From: Paragonimus westermani
Taxonomy: Eukaryota > Platyhelminthes > Trematoda > Plagiorchiida > Troglotrematidae
DNA length: 64,000 nt
Reading direction: 5' to 3'
NCBI GenBank assembly: GCA_008508345.1
Contig: QNGE01001308.1
Span: forward strand, 62,001 to 126,000
The translations under genes and the position numbers were made by a program. Under the pieces are notes generated by a model. The model made no database searches. It was not told the DNA's origin and was given only the letters and a program-made list of their open reading frames with translations. Of this stretch, positions 12,001 to 24,886 are shown in pieces. Within the stretch, counting starts at the first letter, position 1. Each line of letters opens with the position of its first letter.

Positions 12001-14445
12001 TGGCCCTGCGACTCGCAGTCACATGCCAGTCGCAAAATGAGTTATCTCACATGGACATGCCAGGTCTTCCCTGCTAGAGTTGTTTACTTCCTAATCACCT
12101 GAGGTTACTTGGATGGTACCTTGAATCGGTGGTTGACCGGTCGATGAAGACCACTTTATTGACAATCTCGATCCACAGGTATTTCGCATGGTCTTTAATT
12201 GTGGACTTAGTTTAAATCGAAATCTCGCTTCAGAAGGTTGACGAAGCAACTAGGACTGATAATGATGAACAAACATCGCGTACTACTGGAGATCAGTGTG
12301 TGCTAAGATCAATCGTCGTTCGTGAAGCGTATGCTTCTTTGTAGGCAGAATTCCGGCCAGCGTTCTGAATACTTCTTATTCCATTGCACTTAAGTCCATA
12401 CAGTGCGTTTCAATAATTGCTTGCACATGTTTGGTCTGTGCAAACAGACGTTTAGGTGCTGCCGTGAATACGGATTCTATCTAAAAACAAATGTTTATTG
12501 AAGCGTGCTGCATTATTGGGCTGGACACTGTATAGCTTTTTACGTTTGTGCTCCCTCAGAAGCGATGTGAGCAGCAGTCGGCAGAATGGTCGAGTGGCCG
12601 TTTCAGTCAGGTCTGCCCGAACTCTGGGCCATTATGTGACAACTGCGTCCGTATGGATTGGGCGGAATTACTTTAAGGTCTTGAGGGCCTGGTGGTAACC
12701 TCCGCAGATTGTTCTGATAGCCTTGCCCAGTGACTGAAACCATTCTTACGACTGTGACGTGACAAGCTTTATCAGCCAGGCGATAACTGTTAGAGCCGGT
12801 TGATCCTTTTCTTGAGTGTTGTAGAAACGCGTACGCGATCATTCCGAAGTTCAATGCCTTTACATACACATGTGGACACTCGGAGTTTGGTGCATACACT
12901 GGTTGTAAGGTAATCACAACTGGCGCTGTCTGCGATGTCCAAGGGGTGGTAGACCATATGCTACGAATGCCTATACTTATTTAACAACATGCGGAGTGGT
13001 TTGTAAAAGATCTTTTTCGATATGCTTTTTACGGTGTACGCTCGGTTTGTATTGCGTTGGCCATTTATCCCATCAAGTGACTTTGGGGATGTCCGGTAAG
13101 CCTGATGGACATGAAACTTTTGAACAAAGGGTTTCCTCTGAGGTTCCGTTTGTAGGTTATGTTGAACAGCGGATCTGTGATGCCAGTCACCCTGCCGCTG
13201 AACTGTGATTACTTTCATGGTTTCTTTTCTTCCTAGAAGTGACATGCCTCAAAAATCGTGTTCATTGCAATACAACCTGGTTGATTATTTTTCCGAGCTT
13301 GTGATCCATGCTGTGCTTACTTGAAAAATGCCATCTAAAGTACCAGCCACGTAATACTCTTTCGGTCTAGCTTACTGTAGGTGTACTTGCTTGCCGAACG
13401 TTTGCCACTTACATGATGCTCCCTGTTTAATATCTATAACGTTCATTGAACCCCACTATTCTGATGACGGCAAAATTCCCAGGGCGACTACTCAGGACAT
13501 AATCCATGATAGAGTTGCACAGTTCTCTGAATCCTCCTGATTCGCCAACGTAATTTTGAGAACGGCAGTTTATTCAACTTTAAGCTGGTCTCAATAGCCA
13601 TGGACAGTGTGTTCGCATATTCTTTAAACTTCCCAAAAGACGGTAACCTGGGTCCAGTGATGGACGACAGCCGGAATTTTACACGCATTGTCTCCGAGTG
13701 TGCAAAAGCCCAAATATACAAATGCTAAAACAAAATGGATTGTAAACCGTGTCTTAAGTTACTATGCGGACACTGTGATACCATGCTGCACGAAGTATAA
13801 TGTTTTACCACACTCGCTACAGCCGACTCCACGAACGATGTTCTCCTTGCCTTGCTTAACAGCTTTCAAAGCATTTACCTCCCGGGTGGAATAAGTTGTG
13901 CTTCTCCGTTACACGGCTGCCATTGGTCTCCATCTTAGAGTTATTAATTGCATGTGTTATGGTCATCGAAGTCAAAACCATTCCGCTCATTCAGCCCTTA
14001 TTTTCAGTGTGAAGTAACGTACCATTTTTAAACATTGTTTTCTTTTCGTGGTTAGTTCTAATTGATAGTTCGAATTAAACGGTACCCATAACAGTGTGGT
14101 ATTTACCTAGATCTGCTGCAGACCGTTCTAACAATTTTGACTTCTAACTCCTGTTTCCGACAGTTTGGTGCACATTCACAAATAAGCCCTATCGCATTCA
14201 AAACTGTTCGAGCTTTTTTGCTCTCAGTGGTCAGTTGCTGACCTCAGACAATTTTGATAGCTCTTATGTAGGTTTGTGCCACTTGACAGTATCCGGCACA
14301 CATGTGACGACAAGGATCATCTTAGCATGTAAGCCAGAAGTGTTCATTTAACACAGCTGAATTGCATCTTTAGCTTTGGTCAATAATATTAATCTTTTAA
14401 CTGACTGGCATTTGTGACCTTGTGTTCGCAATTGTCTTCTGTTAG
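9083..14445 (+). other. CAD intron 3 (5.4 kb)
   Basis: Apart from a minus-orientation copy of the unnamed repeat family near 9785-10015, nothing is recognisable. The longest open frame (104 codons, minus strand, 12603-12917) has no domain similarity that I can see. Confidence 0.7.
9785..10015 (-). repeat. Unnamed interspersed repeat family, copy 2
   Basis: Aligns in the same orientation with copy 1: actgatgacgcctta, then tttcacttacagc, gacaccttgatggtgaacg, and further on tgtttgtcagttaag and cgcgaaccgttgatg all have close counterparts between 7915 and 8115. It is shorter and more diverged than copies 1 and 3. Confidence 0.55.
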
Positions 14446-14659
14446 CCCAAATTATGGTGCTCGGTTCCGGAGTTTATCGTATCGGATCCAGTGTTGAGTT
14501 CGATTGGTGTGCTGTCCGTTGTGTACAAGAATTACGTCGCTTGGGCTGGTCAAGTATCATGCTGAACTGCAACCCAGAGACGGTTTCCACCGATTTCGAC
14601 ATGTGTGATCGACTCTATTTTGATGAGCTATCCTTGGAACGCGTTCTTGATATATTCAA
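14446..14659 (+). CDS. CAD: CAD exon 4: start of second synthetase ATP-grasp half
   Basis: Residues 336 (split codon) to 406 plus two bases. Reads [20 protein letters not shown], then [25 protein letters not shown], the pre-ATP-grasp fold of the carbamate-phosphorylating half. Acceptor gttag ends at 14445 and supplies cc after the single a of exon 3 (Thr codon). Donor is gtaagt at 14660. The in-frame TAA immediately after is intronic. Confidence 0.95.
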
Positions 14660-15689
14660 GTAAGTATGTTGTCTCAACTTCACAAAAGGCTGAGTGGTTA
14701 GTTTCTTCCCATTCTTTCGTAAGATCTTACTTATGTCGGTTTCTAATCCTGAAGTTTATTGCAGTACAGGACATAATCTTCGCGAACGAAATTGATTTCC
14801 GCATTCAATCGCGATATGTATTATTTCAAGACTCATCACGCATTTACCTCAAAAGTATTGATCAAGTTTAATTTTCACTATATATATATGTATATATAAT
14901 GCCCAATTATTCATCAGGGTTAAGTAGGTCTACTTGTGTCAGGAATAACGACATCCTGTGTTCATTTACATACCCAATATGCAGTAAGCTGAAGTGTTGT
15001 CTATGCCACGAACGTAGAAATACTTGGAGACTTATTTGTATAAATTGAACTCCACCCACAATTGATCGCTGTTGTTGCATTCCCATAGACTTTTCAGTCA
15101 GTCTCTTTCAAAACTTAGATATGTTCAAACTCACGACTTTAGAATCTCTTATCCGGCATATTCACTGTTTACTCGTTTTGTTCGGCTCGGTGTGCAGTAA
15201 ACACGGGCACCTAGGAGTGAAAGAGGGGGCGCGGTATGTTTGCACCAATCTTATTGACCAGCCGGACCGTACACGTAGCTAGACACGCAGCCAGCTCATT
15301 CTGTTCAGCTTAAGGTAATCAGGTTTCCCGCAAGTTAAAGCTGGATTAGCTCAGACAATTGAATCCTCGAAACTTTGGTTTGTTTCACTCAGTGCGCGAA
15401 TCCATCCCCACTACCTTTCATCCGCTAACACACTGCATGCTTCCTGTGAGAATGTTGTTGGCTCACTGATCGACCTCGCCAGTAATGCACAGGCTGTGTG
15501 CGCATGTGCTTTTCATGTTCATTGGTGGTCGGTACTTTCATTTCACCGGGAACATGCTAGGACTTGTCTAACTGCGGTTTGCAGTTGCAGTGGCACATCG
15601 GCGGACTGATGCGACTGAAGTCCTCTACGTCATTTCGAGGTGTTACACGGCTGATGCGTACCACCTTATACCGTCCAAAAGCACACCAC

Positions 15690-15765
15690 ACTCCTGACTT
15701 CGTCTTCTACTCATCCTATATCAACGCGTTTGATTCAGTACACCGTTGTTTGTGTTTGCTATGAG
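15690..15765 (+). mobile_element. Possible LINE reverse transcriptase scrap
   Basis: A + frame ends in FVFYSSYINAFDSVHRCL, resembling the reverse transcriptase block FLDLKAAFDSVDR of fluke LINEs. Flanking sequence does not continue the similarity convincingly, so this is tentative. Confidence 0.4.
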
Positions 15766-17659
15766 CGTTTTTATTCATATATCCATGCGATAGTGTTTTC
15801 TCTGCCTGAAGGAAATGGGCAAACTTTTGTTGACAATTTGGCCATCTTACGTCAACTCGAGTTTTATCTTTCCAAACGACCCCGACCGATCATGTTTCCT
15901 TAATTTTGTTTAGTATCATTGTGGCTCGGTTGCACTTACGCCAACGGGAACGTCTGCTTGGGCCGGACGCAATTATAATTTCCAGTTCATCCGGTCATCT
16001 TGGTTAAGCTGTAAATTCTGTGCCGCGAAATATTAGATGTACATGCTTTGTTCGAATCATACCACTTTGTTACATCATCCCAGTATGTCCTGGTTATCCG
16101 CCACCTTCCTCTGTAGTCTGCACTTTGGTTAACTATTATCACAGTATACGGCACGAAGGGGTTCCAAGATCCGGTTCATGTTTACACGGCTCTCTGGCTA
16201 ATTGAATATCTCACTAACCCATGGTAATCACAGCTGCCTCACAAGCTGGTTGTTTTGTGCCACTGAACTAATAAACACTGTTATCAAGGATCTTTAATGA
16301 ACATTCGAACACTTAGCAAGCAAGACAAGCGTCTTATTGGGATGCATTCATTCACAACTTTTTGTGCTAATCTAGCTATCGTTATCCTTATCATGGTCAT
16401 CAGTGATATCAGGCTGTACGGTTTCTTAAGTCGGTATCCACGATGCATGCCACCCGGGATTTCAGCTGTTTCCGATTGATTTCAGCTGGCTAATGTGTAC
16501 ATTTTCATGTGCTACGGAACCTCGTCACGTAATTAACGTACTGTACACAATGTTTCAATATTCGGGGTCAACAAACTCCAAAGAAAGAGACGTCACAACA
16601 TTTCCACATTGGCGAAAAATGTATATAAAAAAACCTGAGTTCAAACGAATTAGTAAGTTACGACCATCGCCTACGTAACTAAACCACAAGATAGCATGTG
16701 ACTATTTTATGGCTGACTTTATAGTCTTGATCATTACGAATAGGTTTCAGGTTTTTTACAAAATTCTGAATTCATGTTATGCATGCATTAGGTACGCTTG
16801 ACTACTAAGCTGTTTGCCTCAGACGACGCATGACTGAGTCATCACTCCTGAAGTTTCAGATGATCAGGTCAAATGACTGGTACCTCCATACCCAGTTAAA
16901 TTCGAAGGTGACCTGCTAACCGTAGTAATTGCAGGTGACTAACTGTTCGAGTGCATGTCCAGTTTTGCGTCACAATTGTTGACTCAGTGAAGTTTACATT
17001 AGGCATTTTTCTTGGGTTTTGTTCATTGTGTAGGCTGTTCACTCTCGTACTTTCATTGTACACCGTCCTCCAGTTAAACTATCTAACACAGTTCTGCATC
17101 TCATTCTAGTCCTCGCCGAACCTATAACAATGTGTTCCCTATGAAGCTTAAGCAGTCTGTTCAATTTATTATTGACCTATTCCTATTCCTATTCCGTCTT
17201 CTTTCTCCTCTGGTAAATTCAATATCCCCATTCTATGCTCCGCTGCTTTGACTCTTGATATTCCTACTCTCGAATGTGATTTCAACGTGTACTTATATCC
17301 TCAGCGGATCGTCACCTACGGTTACTTGCTTTGTCCCTGGTCTCGGTCTCCTTAGGATTAGATTGGATCAAGCAGTCTCGCCCACTCTACAAACCCTCAA
17401 TCCGCATCCTCAAAGAGACAGTCACCGTAAGAACTCTCAATGTATCCAGAGATTCAGTTCCAGCTCATAGACTGGGGGGCCGGTGGTCATTTCCAGAGAT
17501 TAATTGATTGCTGTGTCAAGGTACAAGCAGTTTTACCTCTCCGTCTAGCAACCTAGCCACTCTTTCGATCAAAACGCATAGTCCCATGTGTTACGTTTGC
17601 AACATTTGAGTAAAAGCTCGAGTGCCCTCAGAGGTTTGAGTTAATTGTAACAATTAACT

Positions 17660-18170
17660 GCCTGGTGTGGGCGCCTCCTATCGTCATGATCAAAAAGGAA
17701 AACGTTACCATACGGCTGTTCGCATATTGAGACGATTTATCTCTTTGCCATTACCGGAGGACCTTATGGAAAAGCCGGCCGACGCCATGTATTTCGCCAT
17801 GGCGTTCCAACCGACGGTTACTACGTAGAACTACTACTGGTCAACATTCGCATAGGGCTTTTACAATCCAACTGCCTGTTATTTGGTTTAAATAGGACAT
17901 TACCAGTTTTATAGCGAGTGATGGACGCCATCTCGACACATGCCGAATGTCGCTGCTTACTCAAATGGCTTTATTGTCAATTCACATTACAGTGGACCTT
18001 GAGGGAAAGGGGGAATTATCCTTTATTAATTCTGGTGGCTAACGTTCGGCGCCGTTTAGACAGATGCAGCCGTGAAGCATCCAGCTTCAACTGCTTTGAG
18101 GTCATCGCCGACATGAATAATCAGCTAGTAGACTCCGGACACTCGCGAAATGCTGCCGCTGTCTGACCGA
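17660..18170 (+). mobile_element. Decayed Ty3/gypsy-type LTR retrotransposon, reverse transcriptase region
   Basis: Spread over shifting + frames, I read WAPPIVMIKKENVTIRL, then SLPLPEDLMEKPADAMYF, then ELLLVNIRIGLLQ, and LLFGLNR followed by RVMDAISTH. This order is that of gypsy-class reverse transcriptases (WA.PIV..+K.ngt.R, YPLP.PED.f, ELL.INTHrGL, L.FGl..APA.FQr.MD). Frameshifts and stop codons (for instance at 17829 and in the FQ block) make it inactive, and no LTRs or other pol domains were found. Identification is by motif order only. Confidence 0.65.
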
Positions 18171-20087
18171 TGAACAGTGGACTCTTCTATGGAGTTAGTC
18201 AGCCATTACTACGCTTTCCATTCAAGACTCCAAACGACCAGATCATTACTAAATCACTTACACTTTTGGATGAAAATTAGAAGAGTGATTTCTCACGTTT
18301 CGTCGATTTAAGCCGTATGTACACGTATACCCTCGTGGGTAAAAACAGACCGTCAGGGTCATTTAGCACCGGTTAACCGACACGGACTAGACGTGAAAGT
18401 AAACAGGGCTCGCCCTCTCAACGGACTATCCTTTGAGACACGTCGATCACCTAGATATTACCCTTGTTAAATGCCATTCACCCGTCGATTATTCAATTTT
18501 CCTGCGAAACCACCATGTCTGTCACGGTTTCATGTGATTAGATACCATATCTTATATACTGTACTGGTTTTGCAAATGATGAGTGACACAGTCTGTATGG
18601 ACTTGTTCTGATCAGGACTGTATTTTCTTTATAAAATGGCAACCTTTTAGACAAATTTGTGTCAGTCGGTCAGAGCATCATCACTTCGGAGTATCCGTCA
18701 CCGCTGAGCGGACAGTGTTAGTGGTAAATATTCGTGCAGTATGTCATTGAAGATCAAACCATTGACGGTAAGATCCAATATGACTAACCCACCTCTCTCA
18801 GTTGATCCGACCTCAGCTCACGCCACCGTCTCGACCACTCTCCATCATGAAAGTGTCCGTACGATCGTTGAATTGTCAATTTGGGGTGCTAAGTGGTACT
18901 GAATAAGAAGATATTACTGTGTCAACCACATCAAGCCTGTAGCGATTGTTGACCTCTTGTTGACACCACTGCCCGGCGCTTTCAATAGTCCGGAGATATA
19001 GTGTAAGATAGTTGCCACCGTACAGGGCTGTTCATAGCGTCGCTGAATAGCAGGTTATCTGAATGCGTGCATCGAGGAGTGCTTTTGTGGTTCCAACAGG
19101 ACAAATGCAAATGTCCATTCATCTGGCATATGGAAACTCAGATAGATGTTTGGAACCAAAATAATGCCCAATCGAATGACGGTCGCTTGGGTAGAGACCG
19201 GCAATGGTATTGTATGCAGATGAGTGTATTTATTTATGAGGATGAATTTATTCGTGGAATGTGTCACTTTCAATTTTAAGTTTAATAGTTTGTTGACATC
19301 TTCATGCAGACGTAACTGAACACTGGAGAACAAAGCTTCCAAAATATATACAGTAAGGTTTCTCGATAAACTACCAGATAACCTCAGACATGAACGCTCC
19401 AGAGGGAAAGAGAATCGCCCATACATGTTTCATCGAGAATTGAGGACTGCGTTGAGGGTCGATCCCAGATTTCAAAAATCGGGTAGTGCTCACCTTCTGA
19501 GTGGAAGGGTAGTGTACGTGGTTTGTAAGCACCGTAATTTACGGCTCTTGAACTTATCTTTTTGGGGAATATATCGTTATTCACTAAAATTCGGATCGGT
19601 CCTACATGGACTGAAACTAGGTGTAGCAGAGAGTAATATAGAACCATCACCGTACATAAATTGTTCTATGAATGACCGTTCAGATTACTCTATCACGCTT
19701 GTCTTACCTTGCCTCTTCGGCCGATTGTGTTTTTACTGTGCCATCCGATAATATCAACGAAGTGTGAAAACAAAGTGATACACTTATAAACTTTCGTTAG
19801 TATCGCCTGTTAATCATCCATCATTCTATGCTCGTTGCAAAAATAGCGTAGAGATGCTCTGTGTGTTGAAATGCATGCAGGAATGTGAAAACAATCCTGA
19901 GGTATAGACGTTTGTTGGACATTTAGTTAATAAGTTGTATGGACAACCGAAGAATACTAACGAACTAGATCACAGAATACCTATTAGTTATTCAACTCTC
20001 TCATAACCGAAAATAGGTTCATATTTGCTGTGCTGCACGTTAACTTGTTTCCTTTCTGACTCTCTATTTTATCTTTCTTACTCACAG

Positions 20088-20316
20088 TCTTGAAAGTGCC
20101 GTTGGGGTGATCGTCAGTATGGGAGGTCAGAGCCCGAACAACATTGCCATGTCTATGCATCGTCTCAAAGTGCCCATACTGGGTACGAGTGCTGAATCAA
20201 TTGATAGTGCCGAAAATCGCTTCAAATTTTCACGTCTATTGGATTGTATGGAAATCTCACAACCTCGATGGCGAGAGCTCACTGACTTGGATTCAGCTCG
20301 AGCTTTCTGTGAAGAA
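20088..20316 (+). CDS. CAD: CAD exon 5: second ATP-grasp half
   Basis: Residues 407 (AAT, split) to 483. Reads [40 protein letters not shown] and [21 protein letters not shown]. These are the Gln/Gly-rich loop and the helix preceding the ATP-binding lobe of the second synthetase half. Acceptor ctcacag ends at 20087. Donor is gtaggt at 20317, placed so that Val comes from exon 6 (phase 0). Confidence 0.95.
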
Positions 20317-23300
20317 GTAGGTGCTTATTCTGTTTTTACTATTCTTGCAACCTTCATGTCTTCCTTCTTGTTCTTAATGGTGTTCAGTGGCATTTCTATT
20401 AGCAAGAGTCACTATTCCCTTGCGTTTTGCTTCAGAATCCAGCTAAACTTTTCTGAGGATAATTGAATGATTTGGTTTTGCATTATGTCCATGTCTAGTC
20501 TCCATTTATATTTAACCCTAAGGTTTTCTATCACCCGTTGCTTATCACGTTCCTACCAGAATGTTTCGTACTACTTTCCGGGGCCAATAAATCTGCATTG
20601 TCTCCGTGGCTGGTGTTCAAAGTAACGGCGACATATTTACTCTAGAATGGTCAACAGTGTAAAGTAACAAACCTTTTTCAAAAAAGTCCTTGACTCAAAT
20701 TGTTCCGAACAGTTATGCAACCGCTGATCAGAATCATGAGTTAAATGGGGTGAAAGTCGGAGCATACGTTATTGTGCAGCCTTTCTGAGCACGTTGTTAA
20801 CTATTCTACAACTGGTTGCTAAGACCCTCAATAACAATCAACAGTCTATTACTGACCACATTTAGTCGGTTGATAAATCGTCTGAAAACATCTTAACCGG
20901 CTGATCAGACATTTGGACAGGCCATTGTGAAATCATCTATAGCTCACATTACCACTCAACCACGTGGAGTAATGATCATACACTCCATTCGACACTGACC
21001 GTGAAGTCTATAATGTCCCACATGAACAATCGAAAGTTGATAGTAATGATAATTTTTGTTAGAACGATGATGGTGGATCCTCGAGAGTAGGCTTTTTAAC
21101 AGTTTTTATTATCCATGGTCTTTAGTTCCGATTACCTCGAGGTAGTCGGACTACATCCGGCCTGCATGGGCAACAGATTCCCTGTGTTATGAAAACCAGA
21201 TTTGTTCATCTTCAATTACAGTAGGCGTGTCCTGATAAATTGAGCGTGCTTTGTTTTTCTCTGACTGCTGTGTCTACATATTTTGTATTCGGTAACCGTC
21301 CGGCTTGAAATCCTCTCACGTTGATTGAGCCCTCCTGGTAAGATGTAATTATTGTGTATGCTTAACACGTTTCCGTTTTGCGTCCACAGACCTTTACTAT
21401 GTTTACTACAAGGTCGTTTTTTGTGCACTTTTCGCTGAATTCGGCCTTTTATTCGTTTTTCGATGCTCTCTTCGCCATAATGGGTATCGTACTGTGTTGT
21501 TTATCTTACGTAAAGATGAGTACATACCGTTTCGTTTTCACATTCGTCATCCATTTGTGCCGAATCATTGGCAGCACAATTGTTAGATGCCTGTCGTTCT
21601 GGTCGAATTGAGGTGGTGTCTAGTCGTTCTCATCGGCGTGGATCGTGTCGTCATTCGCTTGTAACTTGAAGACAACTTATGAAGCGGGAAAATGAATACA
21701 GCAAGAAGGCTGTCAGTAGATGCCGCCTTTTACTTGCTGCTCGTTTGTCTATGATGTACATTTTTTTGATTAAGGCAGTTACAACACGAAAACTGGCAGA
21801 TGTAACCAGTTTGTATTGACTCATCAGCACCACATATGCAGTAACATACATGGATGGGTTTTCTCCCATAGCAAACGACTAGAGGGGTGGATAATCAATA
21901 GGCGGATTAGGATAAATCATTAAGTCCAGGGTAGGGTGAAATTCACATACAGTTGTTTCTGAACACAGAGAGCTATCTGGGTTGAATGATTGCAGCTGCT
22001 TCAGCAAATCGTAAAGATCTCGGGTCAGCATGACGTAACGAGGTTCCGAATGCACAAGATGGGTCGATAGTGTGGCCGGTGGTCAGGGCGTGTCTAGCGA
22101 CTGAGGAAACTGGCTGTTTACGCGTTTCAGCAACACTGCCATTCTACGGTAACCCGGACTTCTGCACCCATTCATTCTGGAGCTCAAACATCTATCGGTT
22201 CTGCCTATGTAACTTTCTCCTCAGTCACACACGAATTGGTAAACACAGCGTGAAGTGTCACCGGTAGGCTGATCTCCCTTGATTGAAGGCACTGGTAACT
22301 TCTGAGTCCGACTAATTATACGGGGTTCAGCTGCATTGAACAATCGCTTAATTGAATTTCTTAATCGCCGTGTTGTTTGATGCATGATATAATCACTCTT
22401 AAAAGGCAGCTCTATATAGACCTCTTCAAATCCACAGTGATCACCTCTTCGGATGGTACTTTTTGTTTACTGTGCCTACCTATGAACCTTCTTGGGGTGA
22501 CCATTAGGTTGTAAGACAGACGTAATCAGATATAGTTCCTCCGCAAGGCTGTCGTGCGTACAGATTCGCCTTGCTCGTGTGAACAGAGTATTTACTAGTG
22601 CCCGTTTGTATTGGGTCGGTGTGAAGCTGCTAAAGTTTAGGTATTGACCTGACCATGTGAGTTCCCACAAATGGTTTTTCTAACCAGGCCATCTTTCCGA
22701 CGACTTATTAAGGTATCTAAAAATGACAGACAGTTGTCGACCTCGAATTCACAAGTGACCTCCAGATTAGGGTTACAGCTATTTAGACGTTTCACCAGGT
22801 TATCTATAATCTGAATATCTGGAATATTTTAGGAACAACATCCCATCACTTTTCTCCTTTTTATTTCTAAATGAGACCGCCTCAGTTATGTTCACTGTCC
22901 TGCTGAGCAGACTGAGTGGAAGTGATTTTATTAGAGTGTTTGTGCTTTGTCGGTTTCCTTCCAGTCCAACCTTTCATTTTGTCTTCCCTATATATCCTCT
23001 CTAGAGTGCATTAACAAGTACTCGTATATGGGGACACTTCTTGCATTGCGTTTCCAGTGTTTTTCTCACCAGTCCAGATATTCCCACTGGAGTCTCTCTG
23101 GTTATTTCTCGGGAGATAGGGATTTCCGTTTCAGGCTAGTCTGTTGACTGGCTAATCAGCATTGAGCGGCTGAACGCGAAGGCCTCACACACATACCTCC
23201 TGGTCTGACTCCTTCGGATTTACACCGGATACGTAGCGAGTGAGTGAGTGGAACCGCAAACGGTGCAGCGCAAGCCGCTTGTGGTGATGGTTAAGCGCAG

Positions 23301-23541
23301 GCTTCCTGTGACTTCGGTCACTGTGAGAGGTTAATCCGAACCGGATGCTGCAAATCATGTATATGTGCTCGCTGATGAGCCTTAAACTACACTGTCATTT
23401 TTCTGAGTTTTGACCCACAATCATAGCCTCTGTAACTAGCACCATGTTAAACATTGTGCGTCCAATCACTGAGATGAATCCAAACCACACTATCACTCTG
23501 TAGTTCATGGTTAACTATCTCCCTCCTTCCCTTTTCTGTAG
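20317..23541 (+). other. CAD intron 5 (3.2 kb)
   Basis: The 3' end contains repeat A (22961-23347), which is nearly identical, in opposite orientation, to repeat B in intron 14. The rest is unrecognised. Confidence 0.75.
22961..23347 (+). repeat. 387-bp dispersed repeat, copy A
   Basis: From ccagtccaac to the ccggatg at 23341-23347 this matches the reverse complement of 38613-38999 almost base for base (a few per cent mismatches by eye). Landmarks: gagtgagtgagtgg, gcgcaagccgcttgtggtg, and a small internal palindrome around gtgacttcggtcac. No open frame or terminal repeat identifies its class. High identity implies recent spread or recent segmental copying. Confidence 0.85.
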
Positions 23542-24180
23542 GTCGGATACCCCTGTCTTGTGCGACCAAGCTACGTCCTCTCTGGCGCTGCAATGAACGT
23601 GGCCTATGACTGCCAGGATTTGGTGACCTATTTGTCCGCAGCCCAGGCAATCAGTCCGGAACATCCAGTGGTGATCACCGAGTTTATTCTGGAGGCCAAG
23701 GAAATTGATGTGGATGCTGTTGCACAGTCGGGTCGTGTGGTTGCAATGGCCGTCTCCGAACATGTAGAGAACGCGGGCGTTCACTCTGGCGATGCTACTC
23801 TGGTAACCCCACCTCAGGATTTGAATACGGAAACATTAGAACGCATCAAACATTTGGTTCATAGTCTTGCAGATGAGCTCCAAGTGTCCGGTCCGTTTAA
23901 CCTACAGTTGTTGGCCAAAGATAATCGTCTACAAATAATCGAAGCCAATCTGCGTGTTTCACGTTCCTTTCCGTTTGTCTCAAAAACACTCAAATATGAC
24001 TTTGTTGCATCCGCCACTCGCTGTATCTTGGGATCCGCGCGCGATTCACTTTCACCGCCGATCTTACCTTCTTGTGTGGATGCGTCCCATTCGAAATCGG
24101 ATCGTTCGTCCATCTCCCGAGGGTTTCTGGAGCCTTCTGTTGACGTTATGTGTGGCACTTCAGGTTACGTGGGTGTAAAA
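23542..24180 (+). CDS. CAD: CAD exon 6: core of second ATP-grasp half
   Basis: Largest exon, residues 484-696, phase 0 at both ends. Contains [54 protein letters not shown] and [13 protein letters not shown], the ATP-binding lobe and catalytic loop of the carbamoyl phosphate-forming half. After CILG the reading frame carries about 31 extra residues (647-677, positions 24031-24123), rich in Ser with Ser-Pro and Arg-x-x-Ser motifs, before the family pattern resumes at LEPS...GYVGVK. Acceptor ctgtag ends at 23541; donor is gtaagt at 24181. Confidence 0.95.
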
Positions 24181-24799
24181 GTAAGTTTTTTTAAAAAAAA
24201 ATATTTTGGATTCTGTAAACGTTCGCGCAAAAGATAGCCATCCATACCAGTGAAGCGACTGTGAGCCAGTAACGCCTTGGGTTGTCCACGTGGTTAAGTT
24301 TGACCCTCATGGATAACACTCTGTAGGGTTTAATTGCACATAAGTTCATCAAAGTAACTGTGGAAACATCGATCGGCTGGTGTACCAGTAAAGGGAATGT
24401 GTGAACGACACAGCAATATACTGTTCGTTTCTAACCGCATGGTAGTTACAGATGTACAATGTTGTTGCCACCGCGTAGTTATGTCGCGGTCACCTCGGAT
24501 TCCTTTCACAAACAAAACAGCAGAAGGTCAAGCTGCAGTTACAAGGACTTGTCATGCGAAGGTTTGAGAGGACTCTACAATTCTCAGATAAAACGGCTTT
24601 AAAAAATATCCATGAAGACTGAGTTATCCCAGAGAGCAAGCTACCTCCGGTTGATGTGAAAAATTATCGTCGGCATTGTATCGGGACTGCAAGTATATGC
24701 ACGGTTCACAAGAATTCTACACATAGGAATGTGATTGTCCGTTGTGTGGTTTACTGACGCTAACATCTCTTAGCAGCGTTGATGTTACGGAAGGTTTTA

Positions 24800-24800
<1 letters not shown>

Positions 24801-24836
<36 letters not shown>
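24801..24836. repeat. TA dinucleotide microsatellite
   Basis: Eighteen uninterrupted TA units that stop at the gap, so the true length is unknown. Confidence 0.95.
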
Positions 24837-24886
24837 NNNNNNNNNNNNNNNNNNNNNNNNNNNNNNNNNNNNNNNNNNNNNNNNNN
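24837..24886. other. Assembly gap (50 N)
   Basis: Run of exactly 50 N, probably a placeholder length, placed where the TA tract could not be resolved. Confidence 0.99.

Larger units (their letters stand above)
14660..20087 (+). other. CAD intron 4 (5.4 kb)
   Basis: Holds a short TA tract (14881-14898), a tiny LINE reverse transcriptase scrap near 15690-15765 and a Ty3/gypsy relic (17660-18170). The last 1.9 kb is unrecognised. A 123-codon minus frame at 19055-19426 shows no domain. Confidence 0.7.

Noticed and set aside
19055..19426. 123-codon minus-strand frame in intron 4
   Set aside because: Sequence shows no motif, and the opposite strand is also open for part of it; no evidence of a gene.
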